Positions 9,523-19,680 of a DNA stretch of 64,000 nucleotides are shown here, piece after piece; the stretch's first letter is position 1; each line of letters starts with the position of its first letter. Location: NCBI RefSeq assembly GCF_029625315.1, contig NZ_CP121110.1:1045501-1109500 (forward strand). Direction: 5' to 3'. The position numbers and the translations under genes are program-made. The notes below the pieces were generated by a model that saw nothing but the letters and a program-made list of their open reading frames with translations, did no database searches and had not been told where the DNA came from. The DNA is from Flavobacterium ginsengisoli (lineage in GTDB: Bacteria; Bacteroidota; Bacteroidia; Flavobacteriales; Flavobacteriaceae).

Positions 9523-11032
9523 ATGTACCGAAATCCAGGGCTTCTACAAAATATAATTGATGCTATCCCTCTTCCCGTCGGGGTGTATGTGGGAGATAAT
9601 TTAGAAATTGCACTGGCCAATGATGCCATGATCAAAACATGGGGCAAAGGAAATGATGTGCTTGGAAAAACCTATCTCAGCGTGGTTCCTGAAATTGAAA
9701 ACCAGCAGATTCTCGATGAGGCCCTTGGCGTTCTTAAAACCGGAACTGCCTTTCATGCTGTGGGCAGAAAAGTAGATCTGGTCATGCAGGGAATTATGAC
9801 CGAATATTACTTTAATTATAGTTTTATTCCGCTTTTTGACGAGCATGGAAAAGTCTATGGCGTGCTTAACACCGGCGCTGACATCACAGATCTGCACAAA
9901 GCAAAAGAAGAAACCCTGAAAGCAAATGAAAAATTAACCATAGCCATAGAAAGTTCCGGGATAGGAAGTTATGAAATAGACCTTGAAACCAAAAAAATCA
10001 AGACTTCAGCAAATTTCAATACGATCTGCTCGATTGGAAGCGAAACAACAAATGACGATTTAATTGCAAAGCTGCACCCAGAGGACCTTCATGCGCGCGA
10101 AAAAGCGCACCAGCAGTCCGAGGAAACGGGAAAAATATGCTATGAAGCGCGGATTTTAAATGATGACGGCGCCTACCGCTGGGCTAAAATCAATGGAAAG
10201 ATTATCAAGGACAAGGACGGGTCTGCAAAGACCATCATTGGTATTGTTCAGGATATACACGAGCATAAGGAATTTCAGGAGGAACTAAAAAAGCAGGTCG
10301 CAAGCCGTACAAATGAGCTCACGCGTTCCAATCGTGATCTGATGCATTTTGCCAGCGTAGTGAGCCACGATCTTCGAGAGCCGCTGCGAAAAATTAAAAT
10401 TTTCAATACACTCTTACGAAATGACATAGAAGAAAATGTTAATGAAAAATCTAAAAAATACCTTCATAAAGTAAGCCAGTCCGCCCAGAGAATGGAAAAT
10501 ATCATAGAGGGAATTTTGACCTATTCCACCCTTGACAAAACTTCACAGGTTATAGAAACAATTAATCTTAATAAGGTTATTGAAGACATAAAAATAGACC
10601 TTGAGCTCATAATAAGGGAAAAAGGTGCTATTTTAGTTACTTCTGATCTTCCACAGATTCAGGGAGCCCCGATTTTAATTAACCAGCTTTTCTATAACCT
10701 CCTGCAAAATGCCTTAAAATTTTCCAAAGCGGACCAGCCTCCAAGGATTATCATAACAAGCGAGCATCATCAATAGTGACGGCCAGGATTTTGTACAGAT
10801 AAAAATAAAGGATAATGGTATTGGAATTGAGGCTGAATTTGCAGAAAAGATTTTTACGGCATTTGAAAGACTGCATTCCAAAGACCAGTACGAGGGAAAT
10901 GGCCTTGGGCTTGCCCTGTGCAGAAAGATTGCCGAAAGGCATAATGGTAAAATAACTGCAGCCGGGGAAAAGGACAACGGCGCTGAATTTACGGTGACCC
11001 TTCCTTTACAACAAAAAGCCGATACGCTGTAG
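9523..11032 (+). CDS. PAS sensor histidine kinase (frame break at 10760-10765)
   Basis: Reconstructed 502-residue cytosolic kinase. A PAS-like domain (residues 5-125) is followed by a second PAS/PAC (about 135-250, ending GIVQDIHEHKEFQEEL), the HisKA domain with phospho-acceptor His in ASVVSHDLREPLRKIK, and an HATPase with N box LLQNALKFS, G1 KIKDNGIGIE and G2 GNGLGLALC. The frame is lost at GCGAGC 10760-10765. Dropping one base reads TSSIINSDGQDFV and reaches the stop at 11032. There are no membrane segments, so it senses an internal cue. No response regulator is adjacent. It belongs to the phytochrome-like kinase branch, as do the two kinases at 17.5-20.9 kb. Confidence 0.9.
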
Positions 11033-11133
11033 AAATTGAAATTTACAACTTCCCGCCGTTAGAGCAATTTTACAAATAACAGCAATCTGTCTGATAAAAT
11101 AATATTAGACAGCTTCATAAACACATATTTTTT

Positions 11134-11562
11134 TTATTTTGCATTCCTGCAAATTTCAATCTTGCCAATCACATCAAAATCCAATGTGTAATGGGCAGCA
11201 GGCTGATAATTTTCATCGGTGAGGACAATTTTCATGACCTGATGAATTGAAGGATGAGTGTCTGTATCTGCATTTTTTGAAAGAACAGGGTAAAATGACA
11301 ATATTCCCTGCGGAACATTACCGTTTATAAAAAAAACAAATTCTTCTATTTTAGTGGGCTCCACAAAAGACTGACCTGGAAAGTTAAGTGGATTTTGCCC
11401 TATAAAAGCCTGAAACTGCTCAAGCTCAGTACTATTAAAGCACAGTGCGTTTAAACTGGAACTATCGGCCTTGTCAAGTCTGAACCATTTGAGATTTAGA
11501 ATTAACCTTTTAGAATTAAAACTGCAGTTAAAATATGCCAGCTGTGTATTTATGGTATACAT
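11134..11562 (-). CDS. Hypothetical protein, 142 residues
   Basis: I do not recognise this protein. It is soluble with no signal peptide or membrane segment. Codon use looks like its neighbours and the frame is open from ATG to stop, so it is probably real. Beta-rich composition (LAYFNCSFNSKRLILNLKWF, TLDFDVIGKIEI) suggests a small beta-sandwich. It stands alone, convergent with the kinase upstream and divergent from the next operon. Confidence 0.55.
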   Translation of the reverse strand: MYTINTQLAYFNCSFNSKRLILNLKWFRLDKADSSSLNALCFNSTELEQFQAFIGQNPLNFPGQSFVEPTKIEEFVFFINGNVPQGILSFYPVLSKNADTDTHPSIHQVMKIVLTDENYQPAAHYTLDFDVIGKIEICRNAK

Positions 11563-11814
11563 GAAGACTTTCCTTTGTTAAATTTAATTCTCCTATTCAA
11601 TTTTAAAAAGTTACCCTGATTTCATTATGTTTCATTACTGATGCCATGACCAGGAGCCGCATCATTTTAAAAAGCCGATACTGTTATTGTACTGCTAACT
11701 TACTGCAATTTAATCCTGCAATAAAAGCCTGAATAAAATTTAGAATCATTCTAACGGCAGCAGCCTGATAACCAAAGGTATTTTGAAGTAATTTTATTTG
11801 GAAATTATAGACCT

Positions 11815-12234
11815 ATGAAAATGGATGTTATGGATAGAGAGATTCTCTCGGACACTCTTAAAAACATAGATAAAAAAATTGAAGGGTTAAATAATCAAAA
11901 AATTAAAGCCTTCTTTGAGTCTCTGGGACTGGAGCAAAGAGATGACATTGCTAAAGATTATCTGAACTGGGAAAACATACTTATTGTGGTTCCCAGCCGC
12001 AGTACTTTAAATGAACTGAAGAAATATAAGTATTCCATATCCCGAATCTCTTTTATTGCAAATCCTAATGCAGAGCAGATTCATATTTACGATTTTAATG
12101 AATGGAAAAACAGCACCCGGAACAAGACACAATTTCAGATCAGGGAACTGCTGAAAACCAATTTTGGAGGCAGTCCAAAAATATCTGAAAATCGGGACTG
12201 GGTTAAATTAATGCAAAAAAATCATGGAAGCTGA
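11815..12234 (+). CDS. Hypothetical protein coupled to the VIT transporter gene
   Basis: 139 residues, no signal or membrane segment, not a family I can name. The middle part (NILIVVPSRSTLNELKKYKYSISRISFIANPNAEQIHIYDF) looks like an alpha/beta nucleotide- or ligand-binding core. Its stop overlaps the VIT transporter start by 11 bp, so the two are translationally coupled, suggesting a cytosolic partner or regulator for that transporter. Confidence 0.6.
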   Translation: MKMDVMDREILSDTLKNIDKKIEGLNNQKIKAFFESLGLEQRDDIAKDYLNWENILIVVPSRSTLNELKKYKYSISRISFIANPNAEQIHIYDFNEWKNSTRNKTQFQIRELLKTNFGGSPKISENRDWVKLMQKNHGS

Positions 12235-12912
12235 AAATCATTACATCACCAGAAGCGGGTGGCTGAGGGCAGCAGTTCTGGGCGCCAATGACGGAATTTT
12301 ATCCACCACCAGCCTGGCTATTGGCGTGGCAGCTGCAAGCGTGAGCAGAGAACCTATTCTGCTGGCGGCAACAGCCGGTTTAGTGGCAGGTGCATTGTCC
12401 ATGGCCGCAGGCGAATACGTATCGGTAAGCTCTCAGGCTGATGTTGAAACTGCTGATCTTACCCGCGAGAAAGAGGAACTTAAAAATATGCCTGAATCAG
12501 AGCTTGAGGAACTGACCCATATTTATATGAAGCGCGGGCTGAACAGTGAACTGGCAAAACAGGTTGCAGTCGAATTGACAGCCCATAATGCACTTCAAAC
12601 ACATGCGAGAGATGAGCTCGGAATCAATGAAATTACCCAGGCTAATCCCTTAATGGCCGCTTTCGCATCAGCTGTATCTTTTGTCATAGGGGGCTTGCTG
12701 CCGCTGCTGGTGGCTATTTTCGCTCCCATAAAAGAAATGGTATTGTACCAGTATGGTTTTTCAATACTCTTTTTGGCATTATCGGGAATGCTGGCCGCTA
12801 AGGCCGGGGATCCCATACGCTGAAAGCTGTAATGCGTATCTGCATCTGGGGAACTTTTGCAATGGCAGCCTCAGCCTTGGTCGGTTATATTTTCGGGGTT
12901 CATACGGCTTAA
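12224..12912 (+). CDS. VIT1/CCC1-family iron/manganese transporter (frame break at 12806-12809)
   Basis: Membrane protein that moves Fe2+ or Mn2+. The reconstructed 229-residue protein has about five membrane helices. It opens with the family motif RAAVLGANDGILSTTSLAIGV, carries GALSMAAGEYVSVSSQ, and has a cytosolic Glu-rich loop (TREKEELKNMPESELEEL) that binds metal in relatives. The frame is lost in the G run 12806-12809. One more G restores AAKAGGSHTLKAVMRI and a final helix ending at 12912. It is co-transcribed with the preceding gene, and iron handling fits the thioredoxin/ApbE genes downstream. Confidence 0.9.
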
Positions 12913-13023
12913 GAAAAACAGTCCTGAAGCCGGAGTAAAAATTAATTGAATCTTAAGCAATTAAAAAAAATAAGAATCGCAAGCAATGCGTTATTTCGTA
13001 TATACCTAAAAACAGACTGCAAA

Positions 13024-13458
13024 ATGAAACTAATTACATTATTGCTTTTAATGACCGTGCTTCCCATTAACTGGGAACCTGATTTTAATAATGCAAAAAA
13101 AACAGCAAAAGAAAAACATGAATTAATACTGCTCAACTTCTCGGGTTCAGACTGGTGCGGACCCTGCATTGTGACGCGCAGAGATTATCTTGAAAGCCAG
13201 GTATTCTCAGAGATGGCAAATGAAAATCTGGTACTTGTTAATGCTGATTTTCCAAGGAAAAAGAAAAATATCGGAACACCGCAGCAGGTTAAACGAAATG
13301 AAGATTTAGCCGAAATATACAACAAGGAAGGAAATTTTCCCCTGACGCTTCTTTTGGATGCCGATGGAAAAGTGCTTAAAACCTGGCATGGAAAACCCGA
13401 ATCTACTCCTGAACAGTGGACTGCCGAAATAAAAGCGATCTGTGAGAGCCGAAAATAA
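13024..13458 (+). CDS. Secreted thioredoxin-fold protein
   Basis: 144 residues. The start at 13024 gives a short hydrophobic signal (MKLITLLLLMTVLPI). The thioredoxin active site is SDWCGPCIV (near residues 42-50), with the cis-Pro region NFPLTLLLDADGK. It should act as a periplasmic disulfide reductase or isomerase. The next gene, apbE, starts one base after the stop, so they form one operon. Its likely client is the Cys-tailed DUF4266 lipoprotein two genes on. Confidence 0.88.
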   Translation: MKLITLLLLMTVLPINWEPDFNNAKKTAKEKHELILLNFSGSDWCGPCIVTRRDYLESQVFSEMANENLVLVNADFPRKKKNIGTPQQVKRNEDLAEIYNKEGNFPLTLLLDADGKVLKTWHGKPESTPEQWTAEIKAICESRK

Positions 13459-13459
13459 C

Positions 13460-14392
13460 ATGCTTAAAAACCAAAAATATTCCGAGTCCCTAAAACTCAT
13501 GGGGAACAGCTTTACCATAACAGTTGTTGCTGAAAATGAAAAAACAGGAAATGAGAATATTGCACTTGCCACCTAGGAAATCAAACGGATTGAAAAACTT
13601 TTGACTACCTATAAACAGGACAGCCAGACCAATCTGATCAATGATAACGCAGGAATAGCACCCGTTAAAGTAGATTTGGAGGTTTTTAATCTTATTGAAA
13701 GATCTATCGGAATTTCGAGAATCACACAAGGTGCATTTGATATTTCTTATGGAAGTATCGACAAAAGTCTGTGGAATTTTGACAAATCCATGACCAGTCT
13801 TCCTGATGCCCAGACCGCTCTCAAAATGGTACACCTTATTGATTACCGAAATATTATACTTGACAGGGAAAATACAACAGTATTTCTAAAAGAAAAAGGA
13901 ATGCGGATTGGTTTTGGAGGTATCGGAAAAGGATATGCTGCCGAGATGGCAAAACAAATTCTTATAAAACATAATGTACAGAGCGGGATAATTAATGCCA
14001 GCGGAGATCTTTCGGCATGGGGACTGCAGCCCAACGGCAAAAAATGGACCATCGGTGTGGCTGATCCTGACTCGCCAAATGCGGCATTCTCCTATATGGA
14101 AATCTCAAATAAGGCGGTGGCAACCTCGGGCAATTATGAAAAATTCGTGACCATTAACGGAAAAAAATATTCGCATACCATTGACCCAAAAACAGGACTT
14201 CCGATATCGGGAATAAAAAGCGTGACCATTATCGCCTCAAATGCAGAATTTGCAGATGCTATGGCAACTCCTATAGCGGTAATGGGGATTAAAGCAGGCT
14301 TGTTTTTAATAGATCAGATACCGGATCTATTTTGTATTATAATTGACGACAACAACAAAATTTACACTTCTAAAAACATTAACCTGAAATGA
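13460..14392 (+). CDS. apbE: FAD:protein FMN transferase ApbE, with in-frame TAG at 13574-13576
   Basis: Covalently attaches FMN to a Ser/Thr of exported redox proteins. The frame from ATG 13460 to TGA 14392 would give 310 residues and holds the ApbE hallmarks GAFDISYGSID, GFGGIGKGYAAEMAK, SGIINASGDLSAWG and YSHTIDPKTGLPISG. Codon 39 reads TAG where the family has a charged or polar residue (NIALAT*EIKRIEKLL). CAG (Gln) would differ by one base. It could be a nonsense mutation, or an error at the CCAGG this would recreate. No lipoprotein signal is visible, unlike many ApbE. Tight spacing to thioredoxin and an ATGA overlap with DUF4266 show one operon. Confidence 0.88.
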
Positions 14393-14621
14393 AAAAGCCA
14401 AGGCAAAAAAATCTCGTGCTTTTATGCAGTATTGCTTTAACAGGCATTCTTCTCACATCCTGCACCTCTGTAAAGGAATACCAGAAAGGAAAAATCAACG
14501 ATTCTGAAATGGTACTTTCCAACAGGAAAATAGAAAAGACAGAACTTAGTTTTCAATCCTACCGTGAGGGAGCTTCCGGGCCAATTCAGGAAAAAGCGGC
14601 GGCGGCTGTGGCTGTAACTAA
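14389..14621 (+). CDS. DUF4266 lipoprotein with Gly/Cys C-terminal tail (frame break at 14578-14580)
   Basis: Small outer lipoprotein of 77 residues once reconstructed. The lipobox is LLTSC (near residue 26). The core MVLSNRKIEKTELSFQSYRE is typical of DUF4266. As read, the frame runs on to 14643 with an uncharacteristic Ala-rich end. Adding one G to the GGG at 14578-14580 instead gives GASGANSGKSGGGCGCN and a stop at 14621, the Gly/Cys tail expected of the family. The start overlaps the apbE stop (ATGA), and the DUF3570 gene follows 18 bp after the true stop. The Cys tail is a plausible metal or redox site served by the thioredoxin. Confidence 0.85.
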
Positions 14622-14639
14622 TTTTCATACGATCAAAAA

Positions 14640-15824
14640 ATGAAAAGAATATTCATTACAGGATTTGCATTATTGGCATTATTTCAGGCAAGGGCGCAGA
14701 ATGTCCCGGCCGATTCTACCAGTTATAAAAGCAATAAATTAAAATTGGAAGAAGTTAATCTGGTTTCGAGCTATTATAAACAAGACGGAAACAATTCAGC
14801 CGTTACGGGTGGAATCGGTTCTGAGCATCTAACTGATATTGCCAATACCATTGATGTTAAGCTGGTAAAATACGGCCAGACCGGAATCAAGCATACCTTT
14901 GATATTGAAGCCGGTATTGACCATTATACCTCTGCTTCATCAGATATGATTGACCTGAGCGCTAATTCATCTGCATCGTCTTCAGACAACCGCTTCTACC
15001 CTTCTTTGACCTACCTTAGGGAAAATGAAGAAAAAGGAAGAACGCTTGGAATCGGCGTTTCATCATCAACGGAATTTGATTACCAGTCTTTTGGAGGAAA
15101 TATTGCCTTCTCGCAGAAAACAAAAGACAGAAACGGGGAATTCACGGCCAAATTCCAGACCTTTATAGATCAGCTCAAATTAATTGAGCCCGTTGAACTT
15201 CGTGCTCCGGGAAGTGAAGGTTATGAAAGTGCTAACAGAAATACTTTTGCAGGGACTTTGAGCTACTCCCAGGTTGTAAACAAAAACCTGCGGCTAATGC
15301 TTGTAGGGGACGTCATTAGCCAGAATGGCTATTTAAGTCTTCCTTTTCACAGGGTTTATTTTGCTGACGGCTCTGTCCATCAGGAAAAAATGCCCGATAC
15401 AAGACTTAAAATCCCATTGGGAATAAGGGCCAGTTATTTCTTGGGAGATAACGTAATTATTCGCGCTTATTACAGATATTATACCGATGACTGGAGCCTG
15501 AAAGCACATACGGCTGACCTTGAAATTCCTGTAAAATTAACACAGGCGTTTTCTGTGAGTCCGTTCTACAGGTATTATACACAGACAGGAACGAAATATT
15601 TTAAACCGTACGGCGAACACACCGCTTCTGATGAATATTATACCAGCAACTATGATTTGTCTAAGTTTGACAGCAGTTTCTTTGGGATGGGAATGAAATT
15701 CACACCTCTTAATGGAATTTTTGGGCTCAAGCATTGGAATACGCTGGAGATTCGTTATGGGCATTATACCAGAACTACCAATATGACTTCTGATATTATC
15801 AGCATCAACATAAAATATAAATAA
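14640..15824 (+). CDS. DUF3570 outer-membrane beta-barrel protein
   Basis: 394 residues with a signal peptide (cleavage after ARAQ). The rest is a series of aromatic-ended, alternating strands typical of an outer-membrane barrel (for example AYYRYYTDDWSLKAHTADLE, LEIRYGHYTRTT), ending IISINIKYK. It is the last gene of the thioredoxin-apbE-DUF4266-DUF3570 operon, an arrangement found in many Gram-negatives. The function is not established. It could export or display the DUF4266 product or hold a metal site at the surface. Confidence 0.85.
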   Translation: MKRIFITGFALLALFQARAQNVPADSTSYKSNKLKLEEVNLVSSYYKQDGNNSAVTGGIGSEHLTDIANTIDVKLVKYGQTGIKHTFDIEAGIDHYTSASSDMIDLSANSSASSSDNRFYPSLTYLRENEEKGRTLGIGVSSSTEFDYQSFGGNIAFSQKTKDRNGEFTAKFQTFIDQLKLIEPVELRAPGSEGYESANRNTFAGTLSYSQVVNKNLRLMLVGDVISQNGYLSLPFHRVYFADGSVHQEKMPDTRLKIPLGIRASYFLGDNVIIRAYYRYYTDDWSLKAHTADLEIPVKLTQAFSVSPFYRYYTQTGTKYFKPYGEHTASDEYYTSNYDLSKFDSSFFGMGMKFTPLNGIFGLKHWNTLEIRYGHYTRTTNMTSDIISINIKYK

Positions 15825-15913
15825 CACATAATCAAACAAGTGTAATGGATATGAATTTACGGCATGTTTATTGTTTTTATCCAAATATAATAATGAATTT
15901 AAAAGTAAAATCA

Positions 15914-16383
15914 TGAAAACTTTAAAATATTTTTTGATCGGGGTATTATTCCTTTCATTTGGTTACGCTCAGGCTCAGGTATCAGTAAATGTAAACATAG
16001 GAACACCTCCTGCCTGGGGACCTGCCGGTTATGCGGATGCCCGTTATTATTATCTGCCGGATCTTGAAACCTATTACGATGTAAGCACGTCCAATTATGT
16101 TTATCTCAGTAACGGAAAATGGGTGCGAACCAGATCACTTCCCTCTGCCTATCGAAACTATGATCTTTATAATGAATATAAAGTAGTACTGACTGATTAC
16201 AGAGGAGACAGGCCTTACGACAGCTTTAAATCCCATAAAGTAAAATATGCAAAGGGCTATAAAGGAAAACCTCAAAAAACAATAGGACAAAAGCCAGGAA
16301 AAGGAAACAATAAAGATAAAAGCCACCATGATAATGGAAACCATAATGGAAATGGCAAGGGAAAAGGAAATGGTAAACATTAA
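15914..16383 (+). CDS. Small secreted protein with Lys/Gly/Asn/His-rich tail
   Basis: 156 residues. I chose ATG 15914 because a clean signal peptide follows (MKTLKYFLIGVLFLSFGYAQ). The mature part resembles the YXWGXW-like secreted proteins of Bacteroidota (PAWGPAGYADARYYYLPDL, YVYLSNGKWVRT). The C-terminal ~45 residues are low-complexity Lys/Gly/Asn/His, suited to binding metal, nucleic acid or polysaccharide. It is followed by a terminator. It may share the upstream operon's transcript or have its own promoter in the 89-bp gap. Confidence 0.75.
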
Positions 16384-16387
16384 TTTA

Positions 16388-16417
16388 AAAGAGGCTTTGG
16401 GGAGCCTCTTTTTTTAT
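16388..16417 (+). terminator. Intrinsic terminator
   Basis: 9-bp stem AAAGAGGCT (16388-16396) / AGCCTCTTT (16403-16411), loop TTGGGG, and a T tail. It ends the 15.9-kb gene. Confidence 0.85.
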
Positions 16418-17516
16418 CTTCAAAGAGCAGCCAATACCTCATATTTTAAAATATAATCCATAAAAGCTATTCAATCAGTCTATTTTACAGATCAGTTTTA
16501 AAACGGTTGCAATGATTTAGATTCATAAAAAAAGGGTTCATGACTTAATTTAAGTACAATGAACCCTTTCCATGAAACAGATGTTAATTTACAAATAAAT
16601 CAGAAAGGAATTGATATTTATAACTGACTTTTATTCAAAAATAATAAGCACTATTACAATAGAATTAAGGTCCTTTGTAACTAACTTAAATTTACACGTA
16701 TTTTATACAATTTTTATGGACAGCTCGAATTTAATTTGTTAGATCTAAACTTGCAAAAGTACCATTGATTTCTTTCATTACTTCAGTGAAAGCTGGGTGA
16801 ACTTAATTCTGTCTTTAAAATTAAAAATAGTTGAAACACTTATGCTTTCATTGATTTTATTGTGCTTAAGGAAAGATAAAAGTCATTTTTTTTTACAGTA
16901 TTCTTAGGGCCAACAAATGAAAATTTAAGTTTCTGTTGCACATCTGGATCTTTAGAAATTTCCCTCATTTCATCATCAATCCCTGAAGTTAAAGGCACTA
17001 TGCCAGTTTTGCCATTCACCATATTTTTAATCATCAGGATCGGTGAGAACAGCAAGAGTTCAGCTTCCATACTTTTCGAAAAGAAAAATCCAAATCAAAT
17101 GACTTTGCACATTACTATTATATGTTCATCAATGTTTAGAAAGCATTTTACATCAATCCCCAATAGTCTTAATGTAGCTTTATTAAAGATTTAATCTAAG
17201 CTGATCTATGATTCGAAGTCACTCTAAGTTTATAGGTATTTTTCTCTATTGATTTATGGTAATTTTTTGACATTAATTCCAGTTCAGATTTATAGCTGTA
17301 ATTACCATTAATCTAATTATAATAAATATCTAAATTATATGCATTATAGCCGCTGCCTAAGATATTAACTTGTATAACCATTTTATTTACCTATATTCGC
17401 TTAGTATAAAAATTACCTCATTTACCATCAAGGTATACGTTCTAAATAATTATTAAAATATAGGTGCTTTTCCAGCAAATTACTGCCGTTATTTTTCAAA
17501 TAAAACATCGCTTACT
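16418..17516. other. Gene-poor gap with a hairpin repeat and a possible gene relic
   Basis: About 1.1 kb without a supported gene. A hairpin at 16535-16573 (AAAGGGTTCAT ... ATGAACCCTTT) recurs in diverged form near 38.7 kb. On the minus strand 16740-17070 reads protein-like in two frames (a 76-residue frame, then TEVMKEINGTFASLDLTN and a stop), perhaps a decayed gene. I could not assign it. Confidence 0.4.
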
Positions 17517-19186
17517 ATGAGCATTAAAGAAAAAAATGGTATTAAGGAAGTAGTGCTTTCTGATGAAAATAATTCAGAGAATAAGGTACATCCCACAGGA
17601 GAAAAGTTACCACTTCAGAAAATCAAAATATCAAAAAAAGCAGTTCAGCCTTTTAGCAACAGCATTAAAGCCGAATTTCACAATAAGCAAATAGAACCTG
17701 AAATTTTAGCACTTAAAGAACAACTTGATGCAAATGAACAGTATTTGTTAAATCTAACAAATGCTATAAACACCACAAACGCATCTGTTGAGTTCGATAT
17801 GGATGGCAATATTTTAAATGCCAATAAAAATTTCCTCAAAATTATGGGCTACACTGCAAAAGATTTGCTGGGAAAGCATCATAGTCTTTTAGTTGATCCC
17901 TCCTATTCAAAATCAAATGCGTATCAGTTTTTTTGGAACAGCCTGAAAAAAGGTATTCATCAAAGGGACGAATTTATCCTGACGGCGAAAAACGGCAAAT
18001 TAATATGGTTTTCGGGCAGTTATAATCCTATTTTCAATACTCAAGGGAAACCTTATAAGGTCTTAAAAATAGCAACAGACATAACACTTTCCAAAACACA
18101 ATTTTTACAGCTGGCTGTCCAAGCTCAGGAAAAGGAAAAAGATCATCTGAGTTAGTTATTGCAAATAAAGAACTTGCTTTTCAAAATAAGGAAAAGGAAG
18201 ACCGTGCTGCAGAATTAATCATTGCAAATAAAGAATTAAAATTTCAGAATGAACAAAAAGAAAAACGAGCAGAAGAATTAATTAACGCCAATAAAGAACT
18301 GGCTATTCAGAGTATTGAAAAAGAAAAACGTCTTGCTGAACTTATAATAGCCAACAAAAAACTTGCTTCAGAAAAGATTTTGAAAGAGAAAAGAAAAGTG
18401 GAAAAGCTAAAAAGGGTCGCAGAATTAATAGTTAAAAACAGAGAACTTGCCTATCAGGAAAAGCGAAGCAGTGAACTGACCCTGGCTAATGATGAACTAA
18501 AAAAAGCGCAGGAAGAACTGGGATCATTTTCCTACTCAGTTTCACATGATCTGCGTGCACCTATTCGGGCGATTAACGGTTATACACAAATACTGATAGA
18601 GGACCATGCAGATTCAATAGATGATGATGGAAAAAAAATCATCCAAGCCATAGTCAACAACTCCAATAAAATGGGAATATTGATCGATGACCTGCTTGCT
18701 TTCAGCAAATTAGGACGCAAAGAGGTCTCATCTAGCAATATAAATATGACCTCACTAGTAAATGGAGTCATAAATGATATAACATTTGAAAAAGGTGAAA
18801 ATACACCCATTTTTGAAATTGAAGAACTTGCCCCAGCAAATGGAGATTCCTCACTGATCAAACAGGTTTGGATCAATCTAATCTCTAATGCTATAAAATA
18901 TTCAAAATACAAGCCAGAGATAAAAATCAAAATAGCATCAACGTTGCAAGACCACAAAATCATCTACAGTATAAAAGATTGGGGTGCAGGATTCGATATG
19001 GCTTATTATGATAAATTGTTTGGCGTTTTCCAGCGTCTGCACTCGCAGGAAGAATTTACAGGAACAGGCATTGGACTGGCGATTGTGCAAAAAATTGTCA
19101 GCCGGCATTCGGGAGCAGTTTGGGCAGAATCAAAACTAGATGAAGGTGCTGAATTTTACTTCAGCCTGCCGAATATTAAACATTAA
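17517..19186 (+). CDS. PAS histidine kinase with coiled-coil repeats (frame break at 18136-18140)
   Basis: Reconstructed 556-residue soluble kinase. One PAS/PAC domain (about 80-195, VEFDMDGNILNANKNFLKIMGYTA to KIATDITLSK) is followed by a long coiled coil made of about five imperfect ~23-residue repeats (EKEKRAxELxxANKELAxQ pattern), then HisKA with FSYSVSHDLRAPIRAI and an HATPase (N box NLISNAIKYS, G2 GTGIGLAIV). The frame is lost in the A run at 18136-18140. One more A gives EKEKRSSELVIANKELAF and keeps the repeat register. It precedes a response regulator by 13 bp, so the pair is a two-component system of the phytochrome/Rcp1 kind without a chromophore domain. Confidence 0.9.
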
Positions 19187-19199
19187 AAAAACAAAAAAA

Positions 19200-19640
19200 A
19201 TGGATTACGAAGATATTGAAATTTTATTTGCCGAAGACAGCATGGAAGATGCTATGCTGACCGTGCGCGCTCTTAATAAAAGCGGCTTTACAAACAAACT
19301 CCTGCATGTCAAGGATGGCGCCGAAGCGCTTGATTTTCTGTACTGCAGGGGAATCTATTCAAAGAGAAATCCAAAATTACATCCCAAACTTCTTCTCTTG
19401 GATTTAAAAATGCCCAAGATGTCAGGAATGCAGGTATTGGAAAAAGTCAAAAGCGATGATGCGCTTAAATCTATTCCAATAGTCATTCTTACCTCTTCCC
19501 AGGAAGATCCGGACATTGCAGAATGTTATAGTCTTGGTGCTAACAGTTACATTGTAAAACCTGTAGACAGCAACAACTTTTTTAATGCAATAAAAGAACT
19601 TGGGATGTATTGGATGATCCTGAGCCAGCCTGCTAATTAA
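19200..19640 (+). CDS. Single-domain response regulator, Rcp1-like
   Basis: 146 residues from ATG 19200. It is a stand-alone receiver domain: acidic pocket FAEDS near residue 9, phospho-acceptor Asp in LLLLDLKMPKMSG, Thr/Ser in VILTSSQ, Lys in YIVKPVD. The insertion between strands 2 and 3 (YCRGIYSKRNPKLHPK) is the Rcp1 signature. There is no output domain, so it should pass phosphate on or act by binding. It lies between two kinases in one direction, likely relaying between them. Confidence 0.93.
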   Translation: MDYEDIEILFAEDSMEDAMLTVRALNKSGFTNKLLHVKDGAEALDFLYCRGIYSKRNPKLHPKLLLLDLKMPKMSGMQVLEKVKSDDALKSIPIVILTSSQEDPDIAECYSLGANSYIVKPVDSNNFFNAIKELGMYWMILSQPAN

Positions 19641-19680
19641 GGATTTAACTTATATTCCTAAAACTATGATTCTATAGTAA

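Noticed and set aside
13601..14392. A shorter ApbE starting at ATG 13601
   Set aside because: This would drop the conserved N-terminal strand that is plainly encoded from 13460. The internal ATG lacks a ribosome-binding site.
16840..17070. 76-codon minus-strand frame as an intact gene
   Set aside because: No recognisable family, no ribosome-binding site, and protein-like sequence continues in another frame, so a relic at best.
18380..19186. Separate kinase gene starting at 18380
   Set aside because: The ATG is inside the coiled-coil repeats. Repair of the A run joins it to the PAS part.
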